From: Linanthus parryae
Lineage: Eukaryota > Streptophyta > Magnoliopsida > Ericales > Polemoniaceae
Reading direction: 5' to 3'
DNA: 64,000 bases
NCBI GenBank assembly: GCA_023055425.1
Contig: JALGPY010000004.1
Span: 18,437,718-18,501,717, forward strand
Of the stretch, positions 11,878 to 24,587 are shown piece after piece (the stretch's first letter is position 1; the number at the start of each line of letters is the position of its first letter). The notes under the pieces were generated by a model. That model made no database searches. It saw nothing but the letters and a program-made list of their open reading frames with translations, and was not told where the DNA came from. The translations under genes and the position numbers were made by a program.

Positions 11878-12719
11878 TGTAACACCCCCGACTTCCAGAG
11901 GAGCCTGAGATCGGGGAAGTGTCTCTGTACAGGGAATTACTCTTTCGTACAAGGATTTGTAGTAACAAGTAGTGAAAAGAAAACATCCAATCTACTGATT
12001 AATATTACAAAAGTTAATAGTGTTCGCGACAAAGTCCAAGCTAGACAACAAGTCTAACAAAAGATATTTTACAACAAAAGAGGTCTCTCCGGTTAATTAA
12101 TAATCATTACAGTTTACATGTGAGAACGAGCTCGTGAATCCCGCGCGTTACCCCAAGCAAAATAGTCACATACCTGCGGGGGGAAATCAACGGAACAAAG
12201 ACCGCAGTTTTTCGAGTATCAGTAAAAACTGAGTGAATAAACAACTTAGCATGTAAAACAGAGTGGCTAAGAAAGGTTACGGGATTTGTATTTGAAACAG
12301 TTTAAACAGTGACGGAGTATAAGTTTAAAGATCAGAGTTTGAGTAATAATAAGATTCCCAAATGTTCAGTGTTTCCATTACAAATATCTTATCTCGAGTG
12401 GCGTGTCTATGCAGAACACGGCTTATAAATAATTGTTTCCAATTTGGAGATAAATCAGTCATATTAATAATTCGCAGTAAGGAGACCAGGATAAATAGTA
12501 ACAGATGATACTGGTGTATAGGGGGTGTTGAAACCCAACCTCTCTACCAAGCGTTATGGATCGGATCCCTCGTCCCGCTAGTCATCATACAAATAGCCAA
12601 CTAGACCTTAAGTGTCGACACCCCCTTAAGATTGTAATTTAGAAGAGTAGTACTAGATGCTAGACTCTAGCCTATGGCGATAAGAGTCAGGGCACTCAGA
12701 GTCCCAAAGTAGTAACGGG

Positions 12720-13019
12720 TCCAAGACTCCAATAGGCAGTCAATGGAAACTAGCGTATCGGTGTTTCCGGTCGGAGCCATCCATAAGTCCAAGACTTCAA
12801 CTAGAAGCCAAGGAGAACTAGCGAATCAGTGTTCCCGCCCAGAGGCAACATAGGAACAGATCAAAGTCCGAGACTGCAAGTAGTCAATGGGAACTAGCTA
12901 AACCGGTGTTCCCGGCCGGAGCAAACATAGTAACGTATCAAAGTCCAAGACTACAACAAGTAGTCAGGGGGAACTAGCTAAATCGGTGTTCCCGGCCGGA
13001 GCCAACATAGTAACGGTCC
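12720..13019. repeat. Degenerate tandem repeat in the chromovirus LTR, copy 1
   Basis: Four units with cores starting near 12746, 12814, 12891 and 12971. Each contains a (G)GAACTAGC string, a CGGTGTTCCCGGCCGGAGC-type core, and AACATAGTAACG or a relative. Spacings of 68, 77 and 80 bases show drift of the outer units. Confidence 0.75.
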
Positions 13020-15067
13020 ACTGGTTCCAGTCATGCGATTCTTTCACTTTACGTTGTTAATGATTTCTGACTTAGTGACATTTGGATAAAGAGTTTTCCG
13101 ATTTCGAAGACGAGTAGTGAAGTGTTTGTTCAATAGAAAGTATGGCACATTTGACAAATAGAGAGTAGCGTACAACAGTTATTTTCAAATAAACAAGTAG
13201 ATCACATGAAAGAATTTGGTTATACTCACATGTATATTTTGACACAAGATAAATCACGTTTTGACACGAAAGAAGACAGGTTTGCAACGCTAAGCATGAA
13301 TACTCACCGAGAGAGCCAAAAGTGCCAGCTAAATCGCTACTCGTAGACAACGTCCAACTCTACTCCATCGCCGAAACCAGGCTCTACAAGCATACACATA
13401 AATTGCTAATCACAACCAGGTTCGTGTCACAAATAGAGAATGCATATGTCCTACGTGAGATGCAAATGACATCCAAGAGTATTTATAACACCCAATTTAT
13501 TTTTAGATAGTTAAAGTCTCAATTGCTAGTGAATCAGAAATCTGTAAACTGATATTAGAAAAATGACATAATAATTTTAAGAATATAAAACTATTTAATA
13601 CTATAATTACCGTTAGATTCAATTATATGAAAAGTCATATTATAGTTAAACATCGAAAGATAACAATTCTCTTAATGGTAAAAGAGTTATATCTAGTTAA
13701 GGAAATGATTTCGAAATATTTCACAATTAATATCTATTTTCTAACTAATTTATTTTGTGATAAAAAACATAACAATAGTTAATTAAACGAATTTAATTGT
13801 AGACTAAAAATATAACATTTTTTTTTACTTATAATTATTTTACAACTCACAATTTATTTAGATAAAAAAAATCAATATTTATTTAATGAGTAAAACATTA
13901 CTATATATTCATTATGTAATTTAAACGTATATAAACAAGTTATTTTATTAATTTATTTTTCACAAAAACAAAGTGTAATATTAATTATGTAACATATGCA
14001 TTTTCAAAATGATTTTAAGTTTATTTCTTTATTTAATATGAAACTTTATAATAATAAGTTTTAATTGCAACACATCATAACCTAAAAGTATAAACAATTA
14101 AGTAAAAGTAACATTATTAACTAAAAACAGTTTGTTGAAATAACAGTAGGCTCCCCATAGTTTCTCTAAACAATAACTACTAATAATAATAAGTTTTAAT
14201 TGCAACACATCATACCCTAAAAGTTCTTGAATGATCATAAAAACCCCTCTACAACTAAATTCTTTCAACAACGCCATCTTCTACAAGTGATTTCTCCCAA
14301 CGATCCACACCCACACACACCAAAATAAAATACCCACAATCATACATATACATACAGCAAGTAACAACCCAGAAATTCATATCGTAACGGAACGCGAAGA
14401 GATTTTGAGTTTACCAGAAAGTTCGACGATGACGGAACAGAAATAGGCGGCAATGGTGGTCACGGGGATGAACTGAGCTCGGTCACAGCTCTGTTCTGGT
14501 CGGTGGGAATTGTCGGGACTCCACAGAGACAGGGACAACAGGCTGCGACGAACATAGGGAGGCAGAGTTGCGGCGGCGGCGTCGGCGTCGGGCTACTCCG
14601 GCGTGGCTGCTACCGCTGCAGCCATTGTTGTTGTTTCTGCTGGTATTTTGACGGGGAAGGGAGAGGGTGAGACGGTGAGTGAGAGGGAGAGATGGGGGCG
14701 ATGATGGTGGTGCGTGGTGGTGGTGATTGGAGTTGGATTTTGGCGGTGAAGTGGCTCTGTTTTGCCGGGTTTGTTCTCGGCAAAAACAGAGCCGAGGGTT
14801 GGGTTGATTGAGGGAAGAGAAGAGAGGGTTGAGAGAGATGGAGGTGGAGAAGAGGTGGAGGAGAGCAGAGGTGGAATGTTGGAGCAGGAGGTGTGTCGTA
14901 GGCGGTGATGTCTAGTGGCGATGGTGATGGATATGGTGGGTCTGTTGTGAGGAAGAAAAGGGGGAAGTAGAAGATGAGTTGATGTTATAATGCTGGTAAT
15001 CAACAGAGGGTGAGGTAAGATTTTGAGAAGCTGAGGTCTGTTTTATTTTAAATTTCTTTTTTTCTTT

Positions 15068-15081
15068 TTATTATTATTATG

Positions 15082-15180
<99 letters not shown>
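15068..15180. repeat. ATT microsatellite, chromovirus left LTR
   Basis: About 113 bases of almost pure (TTA)n with one G interruption near the left end. The same site in the other LTR is more than twice as long. Confidence 0.97.
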
Positions 15181-15667
15181 GTTTTCTTTTTGAAACAAAT
15201 TATAGAGTGAGTGGGAGCGCGGGTTTGGGTGGTGATTCCGGCGCGAAGAGACGTAAATACGCGGGACAAATTTAACACGCGGCGATAATAAAAATTATAT
15301 TTTCAAGACCGATTAATATTTTAACAATGTAAAACATAAATTTTTAGACAAAAAAATTTATTAAACTAAAAAAAATTATTTTAATCACAACAATTACAAG
15401 TTACTACGCGCGTTGAATTACTTAACGGCTCTAGCTAAAATTCACGGGTATTACATCCGTCCCTCCTTGGACTAAGCTTCGTTCTCGAAGCTTGAAAGAA
15501 GTTCTAGGGTATACGAGTCTCTAATTGCAAGTATACTAACGTAGCAACAAGCAACCATTCACAAACACATGATAATGCAAATGATTAATGCAATGAGACA
15601 ATATAATGATAGCATGATTATATATGATGAGATGCAAGGGCAGTTAATAGTAGGAATGAATGGGGTT

Positions 15668-16387
15668 TTACATCCTCTCCCCCTTAGAGGAGTGACGTCC
15701 CCGGAACTCGGTTAATACGTCATCGACGAAGAGGTGCGGGTACTTATCCCTCATTGCATCCTCGGTTTCCCAAGTAGCTTCCTCTGTGACGTGATTCATC
15801 CACAAAACTTTGACCAATTTGATGCTCTTGTTCCGCGTTTCCCTCGTTTTTCGGTCCAAGATCTTGACTGGCTGTTCCTCGTAAGTTAGTGCAGGATCCA
15901 ATTCTATGGGTTCCGGATCTAGGACGTGGGATTGATCATCAATTTACTTCTTCAATTGCGACACATGGAATACGTTGTGAAAACGTCCGAGATTCGATGG
16001 TAGATCCAATCTGTATGCCAGTTCTCCGATCTTTTCCACAATATCGTAAGGTCGAATGAACTTTGGGCTTAACTTCCCTTTCTGATTGAACCTCTTTACC
16101 CCCTTAGTCGGTGAAACTTTAAGAAAAACTTTATCACCGACTTGGAACACGAGTGGCCTTCTTTTCTGATCAGCGTATGATGTCTTCCTGTCTTGCGTTG
16201 CTTTCATATACTGCTGAATAAGTCGAACCTGGTCAGTCATATCCACGATGATCTGCGGTCCAAGTACAACTGTCTCGCTGATGTCGCTCCAGCACAGTGG
16301 GGTCCTACACTTTCTTCCGTAAAGAGCTTATTGAGGTGCCATCCCAATGCTAGCATGATAACTGTTGTGTTAGGAAAACTCTATTAG
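15668..16387 (-). pseudogene. Chromovirus integrase C-terminus and chromodomain
   Basis: The minus-strand frames 15944-16246 and 15668-15901 encode the pol tail. The first has the integrase C-terminal fold signature (YADQKRRPLVFQVGDKVFLKVSP, abbreviated here to its GDKVFLKV core) and ends FHNVFHVSQLKK. The second carries a chromodomain (about residues 13-60: ILDRKTRETRN, VLWMNH, EATWE, MRDKYPHLF). A frameshift and stops separate these parts from the upstream integrase and from each other (stop at about 15942). In chromoviruses this domain is thought to steer integration toward particular chromatin. Confidence 0.88.
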
Positions 16388-17923
16388 CGGTAGTCTATCA
16401 ACCCATGAACCTTGAAAATCCATGACACAAGCCCGCAACATATCCTCTAAAGTATGGACTGTTCTCTCTGTTTGACCATCTGTCGCTGGGTGAAAGGCTG
16501 TACTGAAACATAACTTTGTCCCCAGCGCTTCTTGAAGTGCTTGCCAGAAATGAGAGAGAAAGTTTGGATCTCTGTCCGAAACAATCGATTCTGGTACTCC
16601 ATGATACCGAATTATGTTCTTAACATATGCATCTTCCCTTTGTTCCATATTCCAGGTGTCCTTCATTGGAATGAATCTCGCTGTCTTGGTCAATATGTCT
16701 ACTATTACCCAAATTGAATTCAGCCCATTCCTTGATACAGGTAGAGCTGTTACAAAATCCATTGAGATCGCATCCCATTTCCACTTTGGAACTTCCAGTG
16801 GTTGCACTAGGCCGCCCATTCTTTTGTGCTCAAACTTTACTTTCTGGCACGTGAGACATCGCGCTACGAACTCTGCTACTTCATTCTTCATCTTGGGCCA
16901 CCAAAACTGTTTCTTCATATCCTTGTATAACTTGTCCCCTCCGGGATGAACTGAATAGGGTGTGCAATGCGCCTCTTGCATCAATTTCTCCTTGATATCT
17001 GCACACTTCTGAGGTACACACAACCTTCCCTTATACCGGATACTTCCGTCTCCGTGAATCTGAAATTCTTTTGCAGAACCGTCCTCGACCTTCTGTCTGA
17101 CTCTTTCTAACTTCACGTCTCCTGGTTGGCCTTTCTTTATCTCTTCCAAGATGTCAGGGACAATCGTCATACTCCCAAGTATGTTTCTCACAGTTCCTTG
17201 TTCCATCACTTCAATTTGCATCTTCTCGAACTCTTTGCACAACTGTTGCGGTAAGACCCACGTGGAATTCTGTGTGTGACTTGATTTCCTGATCAAAGCA
17301 TCTGCAACTACGTTTGCCTTCCCTTCGTGATACTGAATCTCCTGGTCATAGTCCTTGATCAACTCTAGCCATCTCCTTTGCCTGTGGTTTAGCTCCTTCT
17401 GGGTGAAGATATACTTCAAACTGTTGTGGTCAGTGAACATTCTACAAGTCGCTCCATACAAATGATGCCTCCAAATCTTGAGTGCAAACACAACTGCTGC
17501 CAATTCTAAGTCATGTGTGGCATAGTTCTCCTCATGCGGTTTCAACTGTCTGGATGCGTAGGCAATAACCTCCTTGTCTTGCAAAATCACGCATCCCAAG
17601 CCCTTTTTTGATGCATCGCTGTACACCTCAAACTCCCCTGACTCATTAGGTAGAGTCAACACAGGTGTTGTTGTCAGCTTCTCCTTTAAAATCTGAAATG
17701 CTTCTTCGCAGCTTTCATTCCAGACATACTTCACAGTCTTCTTAGTAAAATTTGTCAAAGGCCTTGCGATCTTTGAAAATTCCTTCACGAACCTTCGATA
17801 GTAGCCTGCCAATTCCAGAAAACTCTTGATTTCTGACGCATTCTTTGGTCTAGACCAATCCTTTACTGCTGTCGTCTTAGCTTGATCAACTGATACTCCT
17901 TCACTAGAGATGATATGTCCCAA
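16370..17923 (-). pseudogene. Chromovirus RT thumb, RNase H and integrase core
   Basis: A 517-codon open stretch, minus strand. In order: RT end (MGHIISSEGVSVD, LAGYYRRFVKEFSKIARPL), RNase H (FEVYSDASKKGLG with the first acid, then DLELAAVVFALK, TDHNSLKYIF, NVVADALIRK), the integrase zinc-binding domain (HPGG...WWPKMK...CLTCQ) and the integrase core with D (SMDFVTALP), D (VSDRDPNF) and E (GQTERTVHTLEDML). All main acidic residues remain. It is cut off from upstream RT (stop near 17940) and from the C-terminal part by a frameshift near 16370. Confidence 0.92.
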
Positions 17924-18672
17924 GAATGGAACTCTGTCCAGTCAGAACTCACACTTAGATAGATTTGCATAGAACTTATCCTCTCTCAGGGTTCCCAAAA
18001 CTTGTCTAAGGGGCTACTCATGCTCTTCTTTGCTCTTCGAATACACCAAGATGTCATCAATTAACACTACCACAAACCGGTCTATGAACGGTCTCAACGC
18101 CCAGTTCATAACGTCCATGAACACTGCAGGTGCATTGGTCAAACCAAAAGACATCAATGTGAACTCGTAATGTCCATACCTTGTCCTGAAGGCTGTCTTC
18201 GGAATGTCCTTCTCTGCCACTCTAAGCTGGTGGTAACCTGTTCTTAGATCAATCTTTGAAAAGACACTAGCTCCTTGCAACTGATCAAACAGGTCGTCTA
18301 TCCTTGGCAACGGATACTTGTTCTTGATCGTCACACTATTCAGCTCTCTGTAGTCTTAAATAGCCTGAGGCTCCCATCTTTCTTCTTCACGAACAACAGC
18401 GGTGCTTCCCAAGGCGATACACTTGGTCTAATTTATCCCTTCTCTAGAAGCTCCTTCAACTGATCCTTCAACTCTTTTAGCTCCGCGGGCGCCATGCGGT
18501 ACGGTGCCTTCGAAACTAGTGCCGTTCCTGGTACTACTTCAATTTTAAACTGAACTTCCCTTGTCGGTGGCATACCCGGGATTTCATCCGGGAACACGTC
18601 CAGAAATTCTCGCGCTACAGGTATATCCCTTAACGCGTTCTCTGCCGCTGAAAGGTCTTGAATGTAACACAA
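17924..18672 (-). pseudogene. Chromovirus reverse transcriptase, N-terminal and palm regions
   Basis: 18433-18672 encodes the N-terminal part (FLDVFPDEIPGMPP, SKAPYRMAPAELKELKDQL). 18014-18334 encodes the palm, with [46 protein letters not shown] and the catalytic [12 protein letters not shown] frameshift near 18340-18430 and stops near 18010 and 17940 break the frame. The two catalytic aspartates of the IDD motif are intact. Confidence 0.9.
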
Positions 18673-18722
18673 GTAAGCCTCCTAGCCGTTCTTAACCATA
18701 TTAACAATGGTTAAGGTCGAGA

Positions 18723-19148
18723 CTATCTTGACTGAAGGTTCCCTAGGAACGCTGTTGTAGGATATGCGCTCCCCCTTGGGTCTTTTAGTCTCACCTTCTG
18801 ATCAGCACATATGATGTTGGCTTTGTACTCCGTCAACCAATCCATTCCCAAAATAACATAAATCTCTCCATGGTTAAACTCAATGAGATTTGATGGTATG
18901 GTGCAACCTAGGATGTTGACCTCTACTCCTTCACAAACGGCGTCGCAATTTACTACTTGACCGTTGGGTGTCGCAACTGCTATAGATGTTCTGGTCGAAG
19001 GTACTAGTCCTATCTTCTTAGCGAATGCAGATGATATAAATGACAGTGATGCGCCAGAATCAAATAATGTTAAAGCAGGATGATTATGAACAAGAAAGAT
19101 ACCGCTCACCACGTTGTTTGCTGCTTCTGCTTCTGTGCGGTTCATCAC
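18723..19148 (-). pseudogene. Chromovirus aspartic protease
   Basis: Minus-strand frame with LTLFDSGASLSFIS (catalytic D-S-G), VILGMDWL near the end, and flap-type sequence between. It is in the same frame as the gag C-terminus, separated by a stop at about 19182. The family matures gag-pol. Confidence 0.88.
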
Positions 19149-19181
19149 AAATATCTTGCCACCTGGCCGCTGGTTGTTCCC

Positions 19182-20388
19182 TTAAGCTGCATTGCCTCCA
19201 TTTCCATTCTCATTGTTTCCATCCCTGTTATTGCCATTTGCAGCCACATTCCTGTTTTGCCAGCCATTCCTGTTGCCATTCTGATTGTTGTAGTTTCCCT
19301 GCTGGCCAGCTGTGCCATTCTGGAAGTTGTTGTTGCGAACCTGATTACCCCCATTCTGGCTGTTCTGCCGGAATCCATTCCCATTATGATTCTGCCGATT
19401 CCCCTGGAAGTTCTTTCCATTCCCCTGATAGTTCAGACCGTTGATGCCTTGCTGGTTCTCAGTCCCCAACCTCTTCCGACAGTCACAGAATACGTGGCCT
19501 TTGATACCACAGAACCTGCAAGCCAAAATCACGCCGTCATAAGTGAATCCTTGATGGCTGCGACCACACCTGTTGAAGTTGGACTGGTACTGGTTGCCGC
19601 CATTGCTGGTCTTAAAGCGCTTGTCTGACCCCTTGTTGCTGTTTCCCCCTTGGCCGCTAGTTCCCTGGCCTTCCAACTTTCTCTTTCCCTGCTTCTGAGT
19701 CAATGTCTAGTCAACGCTCAATAATTTTGCAGCTATCCCATAGGCTTCTGACAAGGCATCATAGCCTCTGGTGAGCATGGTCCTCTGAATCTCAAGCTTC
19801 AGACCTCCTAGAAAACGAGTAACCTTGCGCCCTTCTGTTGGCACTGTGTCTTCAGCAAATCGGGCCAACTCTACGAACATATCATAATAGTCTGTCACAA
19901 GGTCGCTGCCCTGCTTCAGTGCGATGAACTCCTGATACTTCAGCTTCTTCACATGCTCTGGATAAAATTTTGTCCTCATAGCCGTCTTCATTGCATCCAA
20001 GTTGAAGCCTTCTAGAGCCAATAGTCTTGCTCGATTAGCTGTCGACCAGTTATCAGCCTTCTCTTTGAAATAGAAAGTTGCCTGATTGATCTTGTGGGCT
20101 TCAGGGCAATCCATTTCTTGGAAGATTTTGTCAAAATCCCTGATCCAGTTCTCCAGCAATACCGGATCCTCTTTCCCATAAAAGTTGCTCGGGTTCCGCT
20201 GAGATACCTTCTTAGCCTAGTCTGGTTCCCGCTCAACGATGAAATTGTTGTTCTTTGTGGTTCATAGCTTGAACAAACTGACCCATATGAGCGAACATCT
20301 GAGCCACCTGTGGGTCCAGTGCTGCTTCCCCTTCCATTTGAGTAGACGCGTTGCTTCTAGTGGCGTAGCGGTGTTGGCGATCAGTCAT
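19182..20388 (-). pseudogene. Chromovirus gag with zinc knuckle
   Basis: The start is taken as the ATG at 20388 (minus), about 500 bases inside the primer site. After about 55 codons the frame is broken, then 19707-20159 carries the capsid core (WIRDFDKIFQEMDCPE, FYFKEKADNWW-like region with one change, LKYQEFIALKQG, YDMFVELARFAED). A single TAG precedes 19182-19703. That last part is basic, then has a zinc knuckle C-x2-C-x4-H-x4-C (CRFCGIKGHVFCDC), then an asparagine/glycine-rich tail. The capsid pattern matches the plant retrotransposon gag family. Confidence 0.88.
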
Positions 20389-20894
20389 GCGCCCTACACT
20401 GTTGCTTAAAGATTACGTGGTGTGGGGTTATGAAAGATTGATATAGCGTAGCTAGCGCACAAATAATAATAATACTATAGCTTCAATCACATATAACTAC
20501 ATTCTACAAGTATGCAATAACAGTTAAACACATAATTTATCTCGAGATACGTGCAATTAGACAAATATATTTCTCAAGTAAAGATCATGTAGGCATCTCG
20601 AAATTAAGGACGAGGTTGGGTGGGATATACCCCCCATCAATCGCTGGTCATTCGAACACGTAATAAGCACTCAGGCTCGAAAACGGAACCGAATATGGGA
20701 CAAATAACGTTTATCAGTTAGGCATGCGAGGAGAAAATCAGAGACATAACCCATCATCCCCGGCTTATTCCGATTTTACTTGTTCAGTTGATCTTGCCCT
20801 ATCAGTTTCAAGCTCAAGTTCAACCTTAGCTTTAATTACTTTCAAAAATCTTAGTTTTAAGCGTTATCTCCCTATAGTCCTAAAGGATGTCACT

Positions 20895-20906
20895 GCTCTG
20901 ATACCA
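20895..20906 (-). other. Chromovirus primer binding site (tRNA-iMet)
   Basis: On the minus strand it reads TGGTATCAGAGC, two bases inside the right LTR, which is therefore the 5' LTR. This fixes the minus orientation. Confidence 0.93.
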
Positions 20907-21764
20907 ACTGTAAGACCCCCGATTTCCAGAGGAGCCGGAGATCGGTGAAGTGTCTCCGTACAGGGAATTACCCTTTCGTACAAGGATTAGTAGTAACAAG
21001 TAGTGAAAAGAAAAACGTCCAATCTACTGATTAATATTACAAACGTTAATAGTGTACCCGACAAATTCCAAGCTAGACAACAAGTCTAACAAAAGATATT
21101 TTACAACAAAAGAGGTCTCTCCGGTTAATTACTAAGCATTAGAGTTTACATGTGAGAACGAGCTCGTGAATCCCGCGCGTTACCCCAAGCAAACTAGTCA
21201 CATACCTGCGGGGGAAAATAAAAGGAACAAAGACCGCAATTTTTCGAGTATCAGTAAAACCTGAGTGAATAAGAAACTTAGCATGTAAAACAGAGTGGCT
21301 AAGGAAGGTTACGGGGTTTGTATTTGAAACAGTTTAAACAGTGACGGAGTATAAGTTTAAGGATCACAGTTTGCAGTAATAATAAGATTCCCAAATGTTC
21401 AGTGTTTCCATTAAAAATATCTTATCTCAAGTGGTGTGTCTATGCAGAACACGGCTTATAAATAATTGTTTCCAGATTTGGAGATAAATAAGTCATATTA
21501 ATACTTCGGAGTAACCAAGGGAGACCAGGATAAATAGTAACAGATGATACTGGTGTATAGGGGGTGTTGAAACCCAACCACTCTACCAAGCGTTATGGAT
21601 CGGATACCCCGTCCCGCTAGTCATCATACAAATAGCCAACTAGACCTTAAGTGTCGACACCCCCTTAAGATTATAAGTCAGAAGAGTAGTACTAGATGCT
21701 AGACTCTAGCCTATGGCGATAAGAGTCAGGGCACTCGGAGTCCCAAAGTAGTAACGAGTCAAGA

Positions 21765-22056
21765 CTCCAATAGGCAGTCAAGGGAAACTAGCGAATCGGT
21801 GTTTCCGGCCGGATCCAACCATAAGTCCACGACTTGAACTACAAGCCAAGGGGAACTAGCGAATCCGTGTTCCGGCCCGAACGCAACATAGGAACAGATC
21901 AAAGTCCAAGACTGCAAGTAGTCAAGGGGAACTAGCTAAACCGGTGTTCCCGGCCGGAGAAAACATAGTAACGTATCAAAGTCCAAGACTACAACAAGTA
22001 GTCAGGGGGAACTAGCTAAATCGGTGTTCCCGGCCGGAGCCAACATAGTAACGGTC
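21765..22056. repeat. Degenerate tandem repeat in the chromovirus LTR, copy 2
   Basis: The same four-unit array as at 12720-13019, with the CGGTGTTCCCGGCCGGAG core clearest in the last two units. Confidence 0.75.
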
Positions 22057-24063
22057 CACTGGTTCCAGTCATGCGATTCTTTCACTTTACGTTGTTAATG
22101 ATTTCTGACTTATTGACATTTGGATAAAGAGTTTTTTGATTTCGAAGACGAGTAGTGAAGTGTTGGTTCAATAGAAAGTATGGCACATTTGACAAATAGA
22201 GAGTAGCGTACAACAATTATTTTCAAATAAACAAGTAGATCACATGAAAGAGTTTGGTGTATACTCACATGTATATTTTGAGACAAGATAAATCACGTTT
22301 TGACACGAAAGAAGACAGTTACGCAACGCTAAGCATGAATACTCACCGAGAGAGCCAAAAGTGCCAGCTAAATCGCTACTCGTGGACAACGTCCAACTCT
22401 ACTCCATCGCCGAAACCAGGCTCTACAAGCATACACATAAATTCCGAATCACAACCAGGTTCGTGTCACAAATAAAGAATGCATATGTCCTACGTGAGAT
22501 GCAAATGACATCCATGGGTATTTATAACACCCAATTTATTTTTAGATAGTTAACGTCTCAATTGCTAGTGAATAAGAAATCTGTAAACTGATATTAGAAA
22601 AATTACATAATAATTTAAAGAATATAAAACTATTTAATACTATAATTACCGTTATAGTAAATTATATGAAAAGTCATATTATATTTAAACATCGAAAGAT
22701 AACAATTCTCTTAATGGTAAAAGAGTTATATCTAGTTAAGGAAATTATTTCGAAATATTTCACAATTAGTATCTATTTTAAAACTAATTTATTTTGCGAT
22801 AAAAAAAATAACAATAGTTAATTAAACGAATTTAATTGTTGACTAAAAAGATAACATTTTTTTACTTATAATTATTTTACAACTCACAATTTATTTCAAT
22901 AAACAAAATCAATATTTATTTAATGAGTAAAACATTACTATGTATTCATTATGTAATTTAAACGTATATAAACAAGTCATTTTACTAACTTATTTTTCAC
23001 AAAAAACAGTGTAAATATTTATTATTTAACATGTGCATTTTCAAAATGATTTTAAGTTTATTTCTTTATTTAATATGAAATTTGTATCATTTAATAATGT
23101 ATAAACAATTAATTTAAAAGTAACATTATTAACTAAAATTAGTTTGTTGAAATAACAGTAGGCTCCCCATAGTTTCTCTAAACAACAACTACTAATAATA
23201 ATAAGTTTTAATTGCAACACATCATACCCTAAAAGTTCTGGAATGACCATAAAACGCCTCTGCAACTAAATTCTTTTCAACAATGCCATCTTCTACAAGC
23301 GGTTTCTCCCAACGATCCACACCCACACACACCAAAATCAAATACCCACAATCATACATATACATACAGCAAGTAACAACCCAGAAATTCATATCGTAAC
23401 GGAACGCGAAGAGATTTTGAGTTTACCGGAAAGTTCGACGATGACGGAACGGAAATAGGCGGCAATGGTGGTCACAGGGATGAACTGAGCTTGGTCACAG
23501 CTCTGTTCTTGTCAGTGGGAATCGTCGGGACTCCACAGAGACGGGGACAACAGGCTGCGACGAACGGAGGGAGGCAGAGTTGCGGCGTCGGCGTCGGGCT
23601 ACTCCGGCGCGGCTGCTACCGCTGCTGCCATTGTTGTTGTTTCTGCTGGTATTTCGACGGGGAAGGGAGAGGGTGAGACGGTGAGTGAGAGGGAGAGATG
23701 GGGGCGATGATGGTGGTGTGTGGTGGTGGTGATTGGAGGTGAATTTTGGCGGTAAAGTGGCTCTGTTTTGCCGGGTTTGTTCTCGAAAAAAACAGAGCCG
23801 AGGGTTGGGTTGATTCGGGGCAGAAAGAGAGGGTTGAGAGAGATGGAGGTGGAGCAGTGGTGGAGGAGATCAGAGGTGTAATGTTGGAGCTGTAGGTGTG
23901 TCATAGGCGGTGATGTATGGTGGCGATGGTGATGGCGATGGTGGGTCTGTTGTGAGGAAGAAAAGGGGGAAGTAGAAGATGAGTTGATGTTATAAGGCTG
24001 GTAATCAACAGAGGGTGAGGTAAGATTTTGAGAAGCTGAGGTCACTTTTCTTTTAAATTTCTG

Positions 24064-24080
24064 TTATTATTATTATTATA

Positions 24081-24150
<70 letters not shown>

Positions 24151-24156
24151 TTATTC

Positions 24157-24200
<44 letters not shown>

Positions 24201-24259
24201 ATTATTATTATTATTATTATCATTATTATTATTATTATTATTATCCTTATCATTATTAA

Positions 24260-24314
<55 letters not shown>
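24064..24314. repeat. ATT microsatellite, chromovirus right LTR
   Basis: About 250 bases of (TTA)n with scattered CTT, AAT and ATC interruptions, against about 113 bases at the matching place in the other LTR. Confidence 0.97.
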
Positions 24315-24587
24315 TTCTATTTGAAACAAAGTATAGAGTGAGTGGAGCGCGTGTTCAGGTGGTGATTCGGGCGCGAAAAGACGTAAATACGCGAGACAAA
24401 TTTAACACGCGGCGATAATAAAAATTATATTTTCAAAACCGATTAATATTTTAACAATGTAAAACATAAATTTTTAGACAACCAAATTTATTAAACTAAA
24501 AAAAAAAATAATCGCAACAATTAAAAGTTACTACGCGCGTTGAATTACTTAACGGCTCTAGCTAAAATTCAAGGTTATTACATTATA

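Larger units (their letters stand above)
11878..15455 (-). repeat. Chromovirus 3' LTR (left copy)
   Basis: It aligns with 20909-24582 along its whole length. It contains four degenerate copies of a 68-80-bp unit (12720-13019), long AT-rich tracts (13550-14130), a GC-rich block with pyrimidine-rich complement (14430-15010) and an ATT microsatellite (15068-15180). Spurious ORFs here come from the microsatellite and the GC-rich block. Confidence 0.95.
11878..24582 (-). mobile_element. Tekay-like chromovirus (Ty3/Gypsy), complete with both LTRs
   Basis: 12,705 bp with exact flanking duplications TTATA (11873-11877 and 24583-24587). The LTRs are 3,578 and 3,674 bp, ending TGTAA...TTACA. On the minus strand: tRNA-iMet primer site, gag with zinc knuckle, aspartic protease, RT, RNase H, integrase and a C-terminal chromodomain. 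Long LTRs, iMet primer and chromodomain together point to the Tekay/Del clade. The LTR pair is highly similar by eye and the duplication is perfect, so it is young, yet its ORFs hold several stops and frameshifts. Confidence 0.95.
20909..24582 (-). repeat. Chromovirus 5' LTR (right copy)
   Basis: It aligns end to end with 11878-15455. Differences are mostly single bases plus a longer ATT tract and a small deletion near 23080-23110. It starts TGTAAGACC and ends TTACA, followed by the TTATA duplication. Confidence 0.95.

Noticed and set aside
12720..13019. CRISPR-like spaced repeats
   Set aside because: Units drift, spacers are themselves repeated, and the array is part of a plant LTR.
14593..15003. 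Proline/threonine/histidine-rich ORFs in the chromovirus LTRs (also 23599-24045)
   Set aside because: They lie in a GC-rich LTR block on the strand opposite to a long purine run. They have no domain, and neither ORF is kept in the other LTR copy in the same form.
19040..19628. Plus-strand ORFs rich in Ile/Val/Pro opposite the chromovirus gag
   Set aside because: Antisense shadow of the asparagine/glycine-rich gag tail.
24042..24329. Poly-asparagine and poly-isoleucine ORFs (also 15048-15278)
   Set aside because: Translations of ATT microsatellites in an LTR.
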